Origin: CAZLBV01 sp964557845
Lineage (GTDB): Bacteria > Acidobacteriota > Aminicenantia > Aminicenantales > Aminicenantaceae
NCBI GenBank assembly: GCA_964557845.1
Contig: CAZLBV010000273.1
Span: forward strand, 1 to 9,737
Direction of reading: 5' to 3'
Length of the DNA: 9,737 nt
Part shown: one piece after another, positions 1-6,248 of the stretch
Layout of the letters: the number at the start of each line of letters is the position of its first letter
Numbering within the stretch: position 1 is the stretch's first letter
Translations under genes and position numbers: made by a program
Notes under the pieces: model-generated
Told to the model about the DNA's origin: nothing
Databases searched by the model: none
The model's input: only the letters and a program-made list of their open reading frames with translations

Positions 1-23
1 GTTTTTCCTCGCTGGGGAAAAAC
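1..23. repeat. Inverted repeat (hairpin) at the window edge
   Basis: The arms GTTTTTCC (1-8) and GGAAAAAC (16-23) are perfect reverse complements. Read on the + strand, a T-G wobble and one more C-G pair extend the stem to 10 pairs around the loop GCT (11-13). It has T's in the 5' arm and A's in the 3' arm with no T-run after it on the + strand, so it lacks the usual intrinsic-terminator look; what follows on the - strand is outside the window. It could be transcript structure downstream of the propeller gene. The inverted repeat is directly visible; its function is unknown. Confidence 0.45.
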
Positions 24-179
24 CACGTCTTTCTGAGGGATTTATACATGTCCTTTTCCGTTTTCTGCTTCGTGATTCATAAAAATGGGGGAACTCCTCT
101 TTATAATTCTATTGATTTTTTTACTTATTTTACCTTCTTATGATATTCAAAATTAATTGAAGCTTGGGATTAATACCGG

Positions 180-1214
180 CTACCATACTTTTTCACAATG
201 CAGCTCCCAGGTTTCTTCCTCGATGTTTTCCAAAAGATAGTAATAGCAGTCCTGATAGAAACAAAAGAGGATGCCTCTGGACAGCCGGCCGGTATAAGGA
301 AGGAAAATTCTCTGCAGTTCTTGACCTTGCTGGTCGATGACGACGAATTCAACGGAATCTTGTTTGTATTTGTAGGTTCGGGCGATGAATTTTCCGTCAA
401 CTATGTCAAAATAATCGAGTCCGGGTGTTTTGTCAGGGAAGTAGATCCGCTTTTCGAAGCTGCTCCATCCATCCCGCAACTGAGGATCCTCTCGGAGAGG
501 CTTGACGATGGCTTCTTTCAAGTCCTTTGTCAATTTGATCGGCTCAAGAGGCAAAAGGATCTCTTCTTGCTGGTTGCCGTTTTGGTCATAGACCGTAACG
601 ATGGATTCCTTTCCTGAAAAAATAACAAATATCTTATCATCTGTTGCACGGGGTGAAAATACATCCGAGACAAGATTGATCTTATCGAAGCCTCTAGGTT
701 CCTTATGCGAGCCGATTTCTTTGATCAACTTGAAATCCTTGTCATATAAATTAATAATTTGCATGGTTTCAATCGGGGAGAACTGCAGAATTCTAATGAC
801 ATAGTTATTGCCGATCCGATAGATCCCGCCTTTAAACATATCGACGGTTACTTTTACTTCGTCGATATATTCACCGTCCAGGGAGAAGCGTGCCAGCTTG
901 TTAAGCCCGGAAACATCCAGATGATCATCGAGGACCCGGATCCGATACATAAAATTGAACTCGCCGGGTCCTTGTCCCTCACGGCCGAAGGTTTTAACAT
1001 AGGCGACCTCATTATTAGAACCTAAACTATAAAGATGCGCGGTCGAATCATTTTCAACAATATAGATTCGGCCTTCGGCTGTAGTGAGGTAGTAAGGAGA
1101 TATCACCTGGGGCAGCTTAGCGGCAAGTTCTCCTGAGATCGATATCGGCGGGAACAAAAATCCCATTGCAAGAAAAAACCACAGAAACCTGCATCTGATT
1201 TTTAGTGTCTTCAT
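180..1214 (-). CDS. Secreted six-bladed beta-propeller protein
   Basis: This encodes a 344-residue exported protein of the six-bladed beta-propeller (NHL/TolB-like) family. The start is ATG at 1214, not the in-frame TTG twelve bases upstream, because GGAG sits 6 bases before this ATG. Residues 1-28 form a Sec-type signal peptide: basic n-region (K2, K5, R7, R9), hydrophobic core at about 10-21, and likely cleavage near ISISG. No lipobox cysteine is seen. The family signature FGREGQGPGEF lies at residues 77-87. The rest repeats short beta-strand units such as 'RFSLDGEYI' and 'VIDQQGQEL', as expected for propeller blades, and the length is normal. Proteins of this family occur in large paralogous sets in Aminicenantes and Bacteroidota, and their ligands are mostly unknown; an extracytoplasmic binding or scaffold role is inference. 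No partner gene is adjacent on its strand within the window. Confidence 0.85.
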   Translation of the reverse strand: MKTLKIRCRFLWFFLAMGFLFPPISISGELAAKLPQVISPYYLTTAEGRIYIVENDSTAHLYSLGSNNEVAYVKTFGREGQGPGEFNFMYRIRVLDDHLDVSGLNKLARFSLDGEYIDEVKVTVDMFKGGIYRIGNNYVIRILQFSPIETMQIINLYDKDFKLIKEIGSHKEPRGFDKINLVSDVFSPRATDDKIFVIFSGKESIVTVYDQNGNQQEEILLPLEPIKLTKDLKEAIVKPLREDPQLRDGWSSFEKRIYFPDKTPGLDYFDIVDGKFIARTYKYKQDSVEFVVIDQQGQELQRIFLPYTGRLSRGILFCFYQDCYYYLLENIEEETWELHCEKVW

Positions 1215-1383
1215 CTCAATCTCCAATATTAATTGAAATAAATTATTTTAATTGTCCTTCTGGGCTATGTCGATATATTTATCATAAAATAATACTGACG
1301 GTAAATCTTCTTTCTATTTTGATTTTTTTTATATTCTTGGAAAAGGGCAGATTATCCATTTGGAAGATATATTTTTAATCATG

Positions 1384-1423
1384 GATTCGACCTTCGAGGA
1401 GAATCAAAATTTACCTTTTTTTT
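1384..1423 (+). other. Hairpin followed by a T8 tract
   Basis: GATTC (1384-1388) pairs with GAATC (1401-1405), and inside it CCT (1391-1393) pairs with AGG (1397-1399) around the loop TCG. A run of eight T's follows at 1416-1423, ten bases after the stem. The gap makes it a poor intrinsic terminator, and no + strand gene is seen upstream. It may be a leader structure, a relic of a former gene end, or chance. Confidence 0.25.
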
Positions 1424-1440
1424 AATCCTAGAGATATGCA

Positions 1441-1872
1441 ATGAATCTAAAAGTAAAAATCACGATCATAATCCAAATCACTTTAATTGTCGGAATTTTT
1501 TTAGGGATATTAATAAACCGGGTTTTGCTTCGATCACTATTGACGTCACAGACAATATAGATTACAGCTGGTCGATTGATTAGTTCTTTCCTCAGAACGT
1601 CTCCTATTATTATCAATAAGTTAATGAAATATTTGGACTCTATCAGTAAACTCTATAATAAAGCCGCTCTTCAAATTCTGGAAAGAGTTGTCTTCTAAGA
1701 ACTGCATATATTATCCCTAAATTTATTAGAATACGACGTTCTTAACAGATTACAGATTGCAGGAAAACGGAGGTGGATTCCCCAAAAGATGCTGCTGTTG
1801 GCGGTAGAAGGCTTATTTTTATCTTTCATGGGAGTGTATGCGTATGGAAAAGTAGCACATTTGACAGAATGA
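1441..1872 (+). pseudogene. Possible decayed membrane-protein gene (stop-interrupted frame)
   Basis: In one + frame three consecutive open stretches read like protein but are cut by in-frame stops. The first is 39 codons starting at ATG 1441, with a hydrophobic segment (ITLIVGIFLGILI), ended by TAG at 1558. The second is 45 codons, ended by TAA at 1696. The third is 57 codons containing a basic-then-hydrophobic stretch (GKRRWIPQ, then LLLAVEGLFLSFMGVYAY), ended by TGA at 1870. The same frame continues through TGA 1882 and TAA 1915 into the GT-C gene at 1921. All three stop types occur, which argues against a single reassigned codon. I do not recognise a family. It may be the remnant of a membrane protein, unrelated small membrane ORFs, or a chance open run; no good Shine-Dalgarno sequence precedes 1441. 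Confidence 0.3.
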
Positions 1873-1888
1873 CTTTTCTTATGATATT
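1861..1888 (+). promoter_or_regulatory. Candidate sigma-70 type promoter for the GT-C gene
   Basis: A perfect TTGACA (-35) lies at 1861-1866. With a 16-base spacer the -10 would be GATATT (1883-1888), 4 of 6 matches to TATAAT. TATGAT at 1880-1885 matches better but is only 13 bases away. Transcription would begin near 1895, about 26 bases before the TTG start, which fits a gene beginning at 1921. Inferred from consensus only. Confidence 0.3.
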
Positions 1889-1904
1889 TTGCCGTAACAT
1901 GTAT

Positions 1905-1911
1905 AAGGTGG
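1905..1911 (+). promoter_or_regulatory. Ribosome binding site deciding the TTG start at 1921
   Basis: AAGGTGG lies 9 bases before the TTG at 1921, a normal spacing, and shares the AAGG and AGGTG parts of the anti-Shine-Dalgarno complement. No in-frame ATG occurs nearby: the first internal ones fall in or beyond the first long membrane segments. This supports TTG 1921 as the start. Confidence 0.5.
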
Positions 1912-1920
1912 TTATAAAGT

Positions 1921-3546
1921 TTGCGCATACTTATTGTCCTCGCCTTAGTCAAAATCCTTGAGTTATCCCGTTTTAATCTGACAAATACTCAAGTTTCAAG
2001 GTCATTTTATGATCTTTTAAGTTTTGCTCTGCTCACAGCCTTTTTCCTTTACATCTTTTTATTTAGATACACAGAGAATTATGAACAAAAGATAGAAAAA
2101 ATCATTCAGCAAACAGCTAAAAAATGGATCGTTTTGCTGGATATTGTTGTGTTAGGTTTGATGGTAGTTTTTGTATACAAAACAGTGGGTATTTTATATG
2201 CTCATCCTGTCCGCTGCATGACAGCTGATATGCTGCCGATGATAAGAGGATCGGGTGAACTTCTTCTATCTGGAGAAAGTCCTTTTCATAAGATATTCTG
2301 TCCCTGGGATATTGGTTATGTATACCCTCCCATGATGATGATTTACTACCTTCCTGCGGTATTAGCAAGAATTGATATCAGGTTCCTTTCGCTTCTTTGT
2401 TTGGTTGGATTGTTGCTTTTTTCTTATTATTATTACCGGAAAAAGGGCTTCATTTTAACTGGGTTTCTTATCACGCTTATTGTAATTACTTCCGGATTGT
2501 TTCCTTTTATGATGCTGAGTATTCATACTTTTCCTTATTTGCTAGTACTTGCCTTATTGTTTTATTCCCTGACTGAAAGAAAATGGAAAACTCTTTTTTT
2601 TTCCTTTGCATTGGCAATTGCCTCACAGAAATTTTTCTGGTTTTACATTCCTTTTATAATCATTTATTTGATAAAACAGCGCAAAATTAACCTTCCTAAT
2701 TTAAGTTTTTTCGGGCTTGGGACGCTTATCGGATGTTTTCCTTTATTGCTTTTTCCTCACCCCGTTTTGTTGACTTATTTTGAACATCTTAAATACCAAT
2801 CTCAATATATGTTGAAACAAGTTGGAACATACCAGATAGTGCATTCCCTGGGTTTTAGTCATTATTTATTCGATCACAATTTATTAGTTTCTACCATCTC
2901 AGTAATCTTCTTCATAGTTTTATTTTTTCTTGCCATAAAGTTCATAAAAAGATCAAATCTCTGGATTTTCCTCTCTTTTGTCACATTTTTCATGACTTAT
3001 TTTCAGAACCACACAAGAGCTCAAGAATATTACTTTTTGCCTCTCTTGGTGATAATTATTTTTTCTCCAATGAAGAGTCTGGAACCGGGGATTTCTGGAA
3101 GACGCTTTCTGGAAATGAGCATTCTTATTCTTGTATTTGCAGTTTTTATCTCTATCGGATATCCCTCTATTTCAGGTAAGGAGCTAATAATCAATCCCAT
3201 TCGTGGTTATCAAAATATGCATATAACTTCCGCCGGCCATCTTTCCTCTAAGGGATACATTGAGATTTCCTTGGGGGGAAATTTCGGGTACAAGGATAAC
3301 AAAGGGCTTAAGATATTGATAAGACGCAGCAATTATAAAGAAGATAAACCTGTTGAGGTAAAAATCCTGGTTAATGAAAAGCCCTGTTTTTCCGGAATAT
3401 TTCATTCCCGGAAAATCCACATTGTGCTTGATGAAACTTCCCTAAAGAAACACTTTTATGTTGGAGCTAATGATATGGAGATCGAATTGATAGAGCCTGA
3501 AGTGTTTTCTGTAGAATTGGACGTAATTGATATTCCATCGCAGTAA
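1921..3546 (+). CDS. GT-C (GT87/DUF2029-like) membrane glycosyltransferase
   Basis: This 541-residue polytopic inner-membrane protein probably moves a sugar from a polyprenyl-phosphate donor to a glycan on the periplasmic face. About 11-12 hydrophobic segments are visible, e.g. near 30-48, 69-92, 153-171, 176-197, 224-250, 262-283, 320-341, 346-361, 369-381 and 397-414. The first outer loop has the GT-C/GT87 layout: an acidic residue in 'MTADMLP' (D103, likely catalytic), then 'SGESPFHK' (117-124) and 'GYVYPPMM' (132-139). After the last helix, residues about 415-541 form a soluble, beta-rich domain that should face the periplasm and is not needed in the minimal family. The TTG start is backed by AAGGTGG. 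It is convergent with the GT2 gene at 3623, whose product could make its lipid-linked donor. The gene is notably AT-rich. GT-C membership is inferred from topology and motifs; sugar and acceptor are unknown. Confidence 0.7.
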   Translation: MRILIVLALVKILELSRFNLTNTQVSRSFYDLLSFALLTAFFLYIFLFRYTENYEQKIEKIIQQTAKKWIVLLDIVVLGLMVVFVYKTVGILYAHPVRCMTADMLPMIRGSGELLLSGESPFHKIFCPWDIGYVYPPMMMIYYLPAVLARIDIRFLSLLCLVGLLLFSYYYYRKKGFILTGFLITLIVITSGLFPFMMLSIHTFPYLLVLALLFYSLTERKWKTLFFSFALAIASQKFFWFYIPFIIIYLIKQRKINLPNLSFFGLGTLIGCFPLLLFPHPVLLTYFEHLKYQSQYMLKQVGTYQIVHSLGFSHYLFDHNLLVSTISVIFFIVLFFLAIKFIKRSNLWIFLSFVTFFMTYFQNHTRAQEYYFLPLLVIIIFSPMKSLEPGISGRRFLEMSILILVFAVFISIGYPSISGKELIINPIRGYQNMHITSAGHLSSKGYIEISLGGNFGYKDNKGLKILIRRSNYKEDKPVEVKILVNEKPCFSGIFHSRKIHIVLDETSLKKHFYVGANDMEIELIEPEVFSVELDVIDIPSQ

Positions 3547-3571
3547 AACTTTTGATGATCTTTTTTGTCGC

Positions 3572-3614
3572 AGATTGATTCCAAATATTACGCTGACGGA
3601 AATTGTCTTTTTTT
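3572..3614 (+). terminator. Possible intrinsic terminator of the GT-C gene
   Basis: The arm AGATTGATTCC (3572-3582) pairs imperfectly with GGAAATTGTCT (3598-3608), 9 of 11 positions counting two G-T wobbles, around a 15-base loop. Seven T's (3608-3614) follow at once. It begins 26 bases after the stop codon and separates two convergent genes. The two mismatches and low GC keep confidence low. Confidence 0.35.
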
Positions 3615-3622
3615 AAATAACT

Positions 3623-4561
3623 CTATTCTTTGAAATTCATTTCTTTTTTTATGATATAGAGAGGCCTATTTTTTATTTCGTCATATATCCTTCCGATATA
3701 TTCTCCTATTATCCCAATGGTGAATAATTGAACTCCTCCAAAAAATACAACTGCTATCAGCAGCGACGCCCATCCTGGAACTGTGATTTCTGGGAAGAAA
3801 AATTTTCCAAAGAAGACATATATGATCAATAATAATCCCACAAAAATAGAAAAAAAACCTATGTTTGTAGCTATTTTCAGTGGTTTCTGAGAGAAAGAGA
3901 AAATTCCATCTAGGGCAAACTTTAACATTTTCCGAAATGAGTACTTTGTTTCGCCTGCATATCTTTGATTCCTTTTATATTCAATACCAATTTGTTTGAA
4001 ACCAACCCAGCTGGAGAGTCCCCTTACAAACCTGTTTCTCTCCTTCATTTTTCTCATTTCCAATATCACTTTTCTATCTATCAACCTGAAGTCTCCTGTG
4101 TTTTGTGGAATTTTGATGTCTGTAAGTTGGTTTAACAGCCAGTAAAAAAGGGCCGCAGTCCAGCGTTTAAGCCTCTTTTCTCCTTCTCTAGCTGTACGTT
4201 TGGCATAGACAACCTGGAAACCTTCTTCCCATTTTTCCAGCATTTTGGGTATGAGCTCTGGTGGGTCCTGAAGATCAGCATCGATAATCACAGCAGTGTC
4301 GCCTGAGACCCTATCCAAACCAGCTGTTATGGCGATCTGATGACCAAAGTTACGGGAAAAACTGATGATTTTTACATTTATATCATGAAAAGCAATCTGT
4401 TCCAGGATTGTCAATGTATCGTCGTTACTTCCATCATCAACAAAAATCAATTCATAGTCGTAGTTGGCTAAAGAATCCATAGTCGATTTTATTCTTTTAT
4501 AGCATTCCTCTACGACCTGTCCCTCGCAATATGCGGGTATTATTATTGAGACGACTTTCAT
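3623..4561 (-). CDS. GtrB/DPM-like GT2 polyprenyl-phosphate glycosyltransferase
   Basis: This 312-residue enzyme belongs to the GT-A fold family 2 group that transfers a sugar from a nucleotide donor to undecaprenyl phosphate at the cytoplasmic face (dolichol-phosphate mannose synthase/GtrB type). Visible marks are the N-terminal 'VSIIIPAYCE' strand (4-13), 'VDDGSNDDT' (41-49), the metal-binding 'DADLQDPPE' (94-102), 'QNTGDFRLIDRKV' (153-165), and R200 in 'NQRYAGETKYS'. Two membrane helices follow (about 233-255 and 264-290), then the C-terminal signature 'GEYIGRIYDEIKNRP' (286-300). All catalytic motifs are intact and the length is typical. ATG 4561 is preceded by GAGG at 8 bases. It lies 68 bases downstream of the methyltransferase gene on the same strand and may share its transcript. 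Sequence alone cannot tell whether glucose, mannose or another sugar is used. Confidence 0.92.
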   Translation of the reverse strand: MKVVSIIIPAYCEGQVVEECYKRIKSTMDSLANYDYELIFVDDGSNDDTLTILEQIAFHDINVKIISFSRNFGHQIAITAGLDRVSGDTAVIIDADLQDPPELIPKMLEKWEEGFQVVYAKRTAREGEKRLKRWTAALFYWLLNQLTDIKIPQNTGDFRLIDRKVILEMRKMKERNRFVRGLSSWVGFKQIGIEYKRNQRYAGETKYSFRKMLKFALDGIFSFSQKPLKIATNIGFFSIFVGLLLIIYVFFGKFFFPEITVPGWASLLIAVVFFGGVQLFTIGIIGEYIGRIYDEIKNRPLYIIKKEMNFKE

Positions 4562-4629
4562 TGCTGTTTCCTCATATATTTAGTTATTTGAGCGCTTTTA
4601 TTTAGAAATTGTTCACTCCAAACATTGAT

Positions 4630-5361
4630 TTAAGTCTTTCGTGCAAGTATAAACAAACTCAGCCCTGTTGGTAAATTAAATAGTCTACAATAACTATTTT
4701 CAAGTGCTAATAGTAAATAGAGAAAAAAATTAATTGCTTTATTCATCTGAAACAGGTCATTTTTTTCCTTCGAGGGCTTAATAATTTTGTCTATTATTGC
4801 TCTCTTGATGAAAATTGGAAAAAAGAGGGAAAAGTTCCAATAAGATATTCTCACAATTTTTAAACCATTTCTTTCAAAGAGAGCCTTTACTTGTTGCTTG
4901 CCGTACCTTCGAAAATGTCTATTGAGGATATCATGATTGCTCCAGAGAATATTGAGAGCAGGGACAAAGGCCAATATTGTTCCTTTCTCCTGCAAGACTC
5001 TTTTCCATTCGCTAACAGCTTGGTGGTCATCAAGTATATGTTCCAAAATGTCTGAAGCTATGATTAAGTCAAATTCTTTTCCTTTAAATCCCAATTGTGA
5101 ACCATCCATCTGGATAATATTTTTGATGTTATTTTTTCTGCAAAAATGGATTGCCTCATGGCTGATATCAATGCCAATGACTTGATTAAATTTTGCTTTT
5201 TTCAAGTCAATCATTAACCGGCCTGAAGAACATCCGACCTCAAGTATCTTGGTTTTCTTTTCGAATTGCTTGATAATTCTTAGAATAAGATCTCTTCTTG
5301 ATATAAACCACCAGTGGTACTTTTCTAATTTGTGGTATTTTTTTTCAAATTCTTTTTCCAT
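4630..5361 (-). CDS. Class I SAM-dependent methyltransferase
   Basis: The 243-residue product is a Rossmann-fold methyltransferase of the Methyltransf_11/23 type. It opens with the common 'YHWWFISRRDLI' stretch (15-26), then motif I 'LEVGCSSGR' (40-48), the acidic residue D65 in 'IGIDIS' that should bind the SAM ribose, and the post-motif 'DLIIASDILEHI' (98-109). The C-terminal part has 'NRHFRRYGKQQVKALFERNG' (147-166) and hydrophobic patches near 174-190 and 205-224, suggesting contact with membrane or lipid. It lies between the Nudix and GT2 genes on the same strand. ATG 5361 is the only usable start because an in-frame TGA lies 12 bases upstream, yet no Shine-Dalgarno sequence is visible. 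A role in methylating a surface glycan or lipid intermediate is inferred from the neighbours; small molecules such as quinones cannot be excluded. Confidence 0.88.
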   Translation of the reverse strand: MEKEFEKKYHKLEKYHWWFISRRDLILRIIKQFEKKTKILEVGCSSGRLMIDLKKAKFNQVIGIDISHEAIHFCRKNNIKNIIQMDGSQLGFKGKEFDLIIASDILEHILDDHQAVSEWKRVLQEKGTILAFVPALNILWSNHDILNRHFRRYGKQQVKALFERNGLKIVRISYWNFSLFFPIFIKRAIIDKIIKPSKEKNDLFQMNKAINFFLYLLLALENSYCRLFNLPTGLSLFILARKT

Positions 5362-5443
5362 TTGTATTAGTCAACTTAATTCAGCCAAAAATCAGTAAAC
5401 CTATCCTTTTCAAAACATCTTCTCGGTTTAAACTCGCCAAGCT

Positions 5444-6052
5444 TTAATCAAAATCAGCCTGAGCCATATCTTTTAATTCAAACATTCTTTTAATCTGCTG
5501 TTCGGTCACCCGCGTATAAGAGATCTCGGGCAGTTCTTGCGATCCAAAAAAATCTACTGCTGAGGTTTCAATGCTTGTTTGCGGGCTGCCCCCAACGATA
5601 TCACATAAAAAAAACATCTTATAGACGTACTTGGGGTCTTCGGGATGATGCCCGTGTTTGCTGCGGTCATAAACAGCCAGCAGTCTTTTGGCTTTGACTT
5701 TGTAGCCTGATTCTTCCCACACCTCCCGTTCCACATTCTCACTTGGTGACTGGAGGATATCGGCCCAGCCGCCGGGCAGGGTCCAGCGATCATCAGCATT
5801 GTCTTTGACCATCAGAATTTTCTCTTTTTTAAAGACAACTCCTCTGACATCTATTTTAGGAGTAGCGTAACCGGTTTCGTTGGTCAGGTAATTCTGCACC
5901 TCTTTAAAATCGTGATTGGTATAGTTGGAGATAATTTCAGATGCAATCTCCTGCAGCTGCTTGTACCGTTCGATATCAAATTTGTCTTTTGCATAAGTCA
6001 ATCCATTCTGGGCGATCGCCTGCAGCCTTTGGGTCCACTCGATCCATTTCAT
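5444..6052 (-). CDS. Nudix hydrolase with helical N-terminal domain
   Basis: This 202-residue protein has the two-part build of the Nudix_hydro_N family: a helical N-terminal domain (about 1-60) and a Nudix fold (about 65-200). Enzymes of this type split nucleoside diphosphate compounds such as ADP-ribose or CDP-choline; the substrate here is unknown. The Nudix box runs from 'PGGWAD' (93-98) to 'REVWEESGY' (109-117), so the metal-binding REVWEE core is intact. The first Glu of the GX5EX7REUXEE pattern is replaced by Gln (Q101) after L100, where relatives usually have 'GES'. The following 'AVYDRSKHGHHP' (126-137) is a family feature. ATG 6052 is supported by GGGAG 8 bases upstream, and a candidate promoter lies at 6088-6116. 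The methyltransferase gene follows after 82 bases, so co-transcription is possible, but this gene resembles the right-hand genes in composition. Confidence 0.92.
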   Translation of the reverse strand: MKWIEWTQRLQAIAQNGLTYAKDKFDIERYKQLQEIASEIISNYTNHDFKEVQNYLTNETGYATPKIDVRGVVFKKEKILMVKDNADDRWTLPGGWADILQSPSENVEREVWEESGYKVKAKRLLAVYDRSKHGHHPEDPKYVYKMFFLCDIVGGSPQTSIETSAVDFFGSQELPEISYTRVTEQQIKRMFELKDMAQADFD

Positions 6053-6087
6053 GTGGAAAACTCCCTGATCAAAATGAGATAATCAAG

Positions 6088-6116
6088 AGTATACTATTGA
6101 TAAGGCTGCAGTACAA
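6088..6116 (-). promoter_or_regulatory. Candidate promoter of the Nudix gene
   Basis: On the - strand, TTGTAC (6116-6111) and TATACT (6093-6088) are spaced by exactly 17 bases. The -10 is 5 of 6 matches to TATAAT; the -35 keeps the TTG. Transcription would begin near 6081, about 29 bases before ATG 6052, leaving room for the GGGAG ribosome binding site. Based on consensus only. Confidence 0.4.
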
Positions 6117-6175
6117 TCTCGAGTTGAAGTCTTTGTGTTTTTTAAGCTGACACAAAATAAGCTAAATGCGGTTTC

Positions 6176-6203
6176 TTAAGAGCTTTATCAATTTTATTAT
6201 AAT
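6176..6203 (+). promoter_or_regulatory. Candidate promoter of the Fe-S protein gene
   Basis: A perfect TATAAT (-10) lies at 6198-6203. With a 16-base spacer the -35 would be TTAAGA (6176-6181), 4 of 6 matches to TTGACA. Transcription would begin near 6210, inside the inverted repeat at 6204-6227 and about 40 bases before ATG 6249. It is back to back with the Nudix promoter. Confidence 0.45.
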
Positions 6204-6227
6204 CTGGATTGTCAATTAAAAATCCAG
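6204..6227. repeat. Perfect inverted repeat abutting the -10 box (possible operator)
   Basis: CTGGATT (6204-6210) and AATCCAG (6221-6227) are exact reverse complements with a 10-base AT-rich centre. The repeat begins at the base after the TATAAT box and spans the expected transcription start, the place where a dimeric repressor would block transcription. It could instead form a hairpin at the 5' end of the mRNA; the 3' arm ends 21 bases before the ATG. The repeat is visible; regulatory function is inference. Confidence 0.4.
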
Positions 6228-6248
6228 TAAGATTGAAAAGTCGTTAAT

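Larger units (their letters stand above)
1215..1920. other. AT-rich intergenic region without a confident gene
   Basis: About 700 bases separate the propeller gene (-) from the GT-C gene (+). The stretch is rich in A and T with several T-runs. It holds a hairpin followed by a T8 tract (1384-1423), a stop-interrupted coding-like frame (1441-1872), and a promoter and ribosome binding site just before the TTG start at 1921. Short open frames on the - strand (1428-1616 and 1695-1952) show no recognisable protein and overlap the better + frame, so I do not call them genes. No tRNA or insertion-sequence ends were recognised. Confidence 0.6.

Noticed and set aside
1..23. CRISPR repeat resembling type I-E repeats.
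   Set aside because: There is a single copy, with no second repeat or spacer pattern in the following 150 bases.
1..49. A - strand frame from ATG at 49 (MYKSLRKTWFF...) open to the window edge.
   Set aside because: Only 16 codons are visible, the open run is short enough to be chance, the ribosome site is unclear and the hairpin lies inside it. More sequence to the left would decide it.
198..1025. Open frames of 67-139 codons on the + strand opposite the propeller gene.
   Set aside because: They lie antisense to a clearly recognisable gene and show no protein features of their own.
1277..1305. Possible - strand promoter for the propeller gene (TTTACC, 17 bases, ATAAAT).
   Set aside because: Both hexamers are poor matches in very AT-rich DNA, where such pairs are expected by chance.
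1441..1872. Recoded stop codons (alternative genetic code) as the reason for the interrupted frame.
   Set aside because: TAG, TAA and TGA all occur as interruptions, while the other genes in the window have no in-frame stops.
1428..1952. Two - strand open frames of 62 and 85 codons (1428-1616 and 1695-1952).
   Set aside because: No recognisable motifs, overlap with the more protein-like + frame, and the second runs across the start of the GT-C gene.
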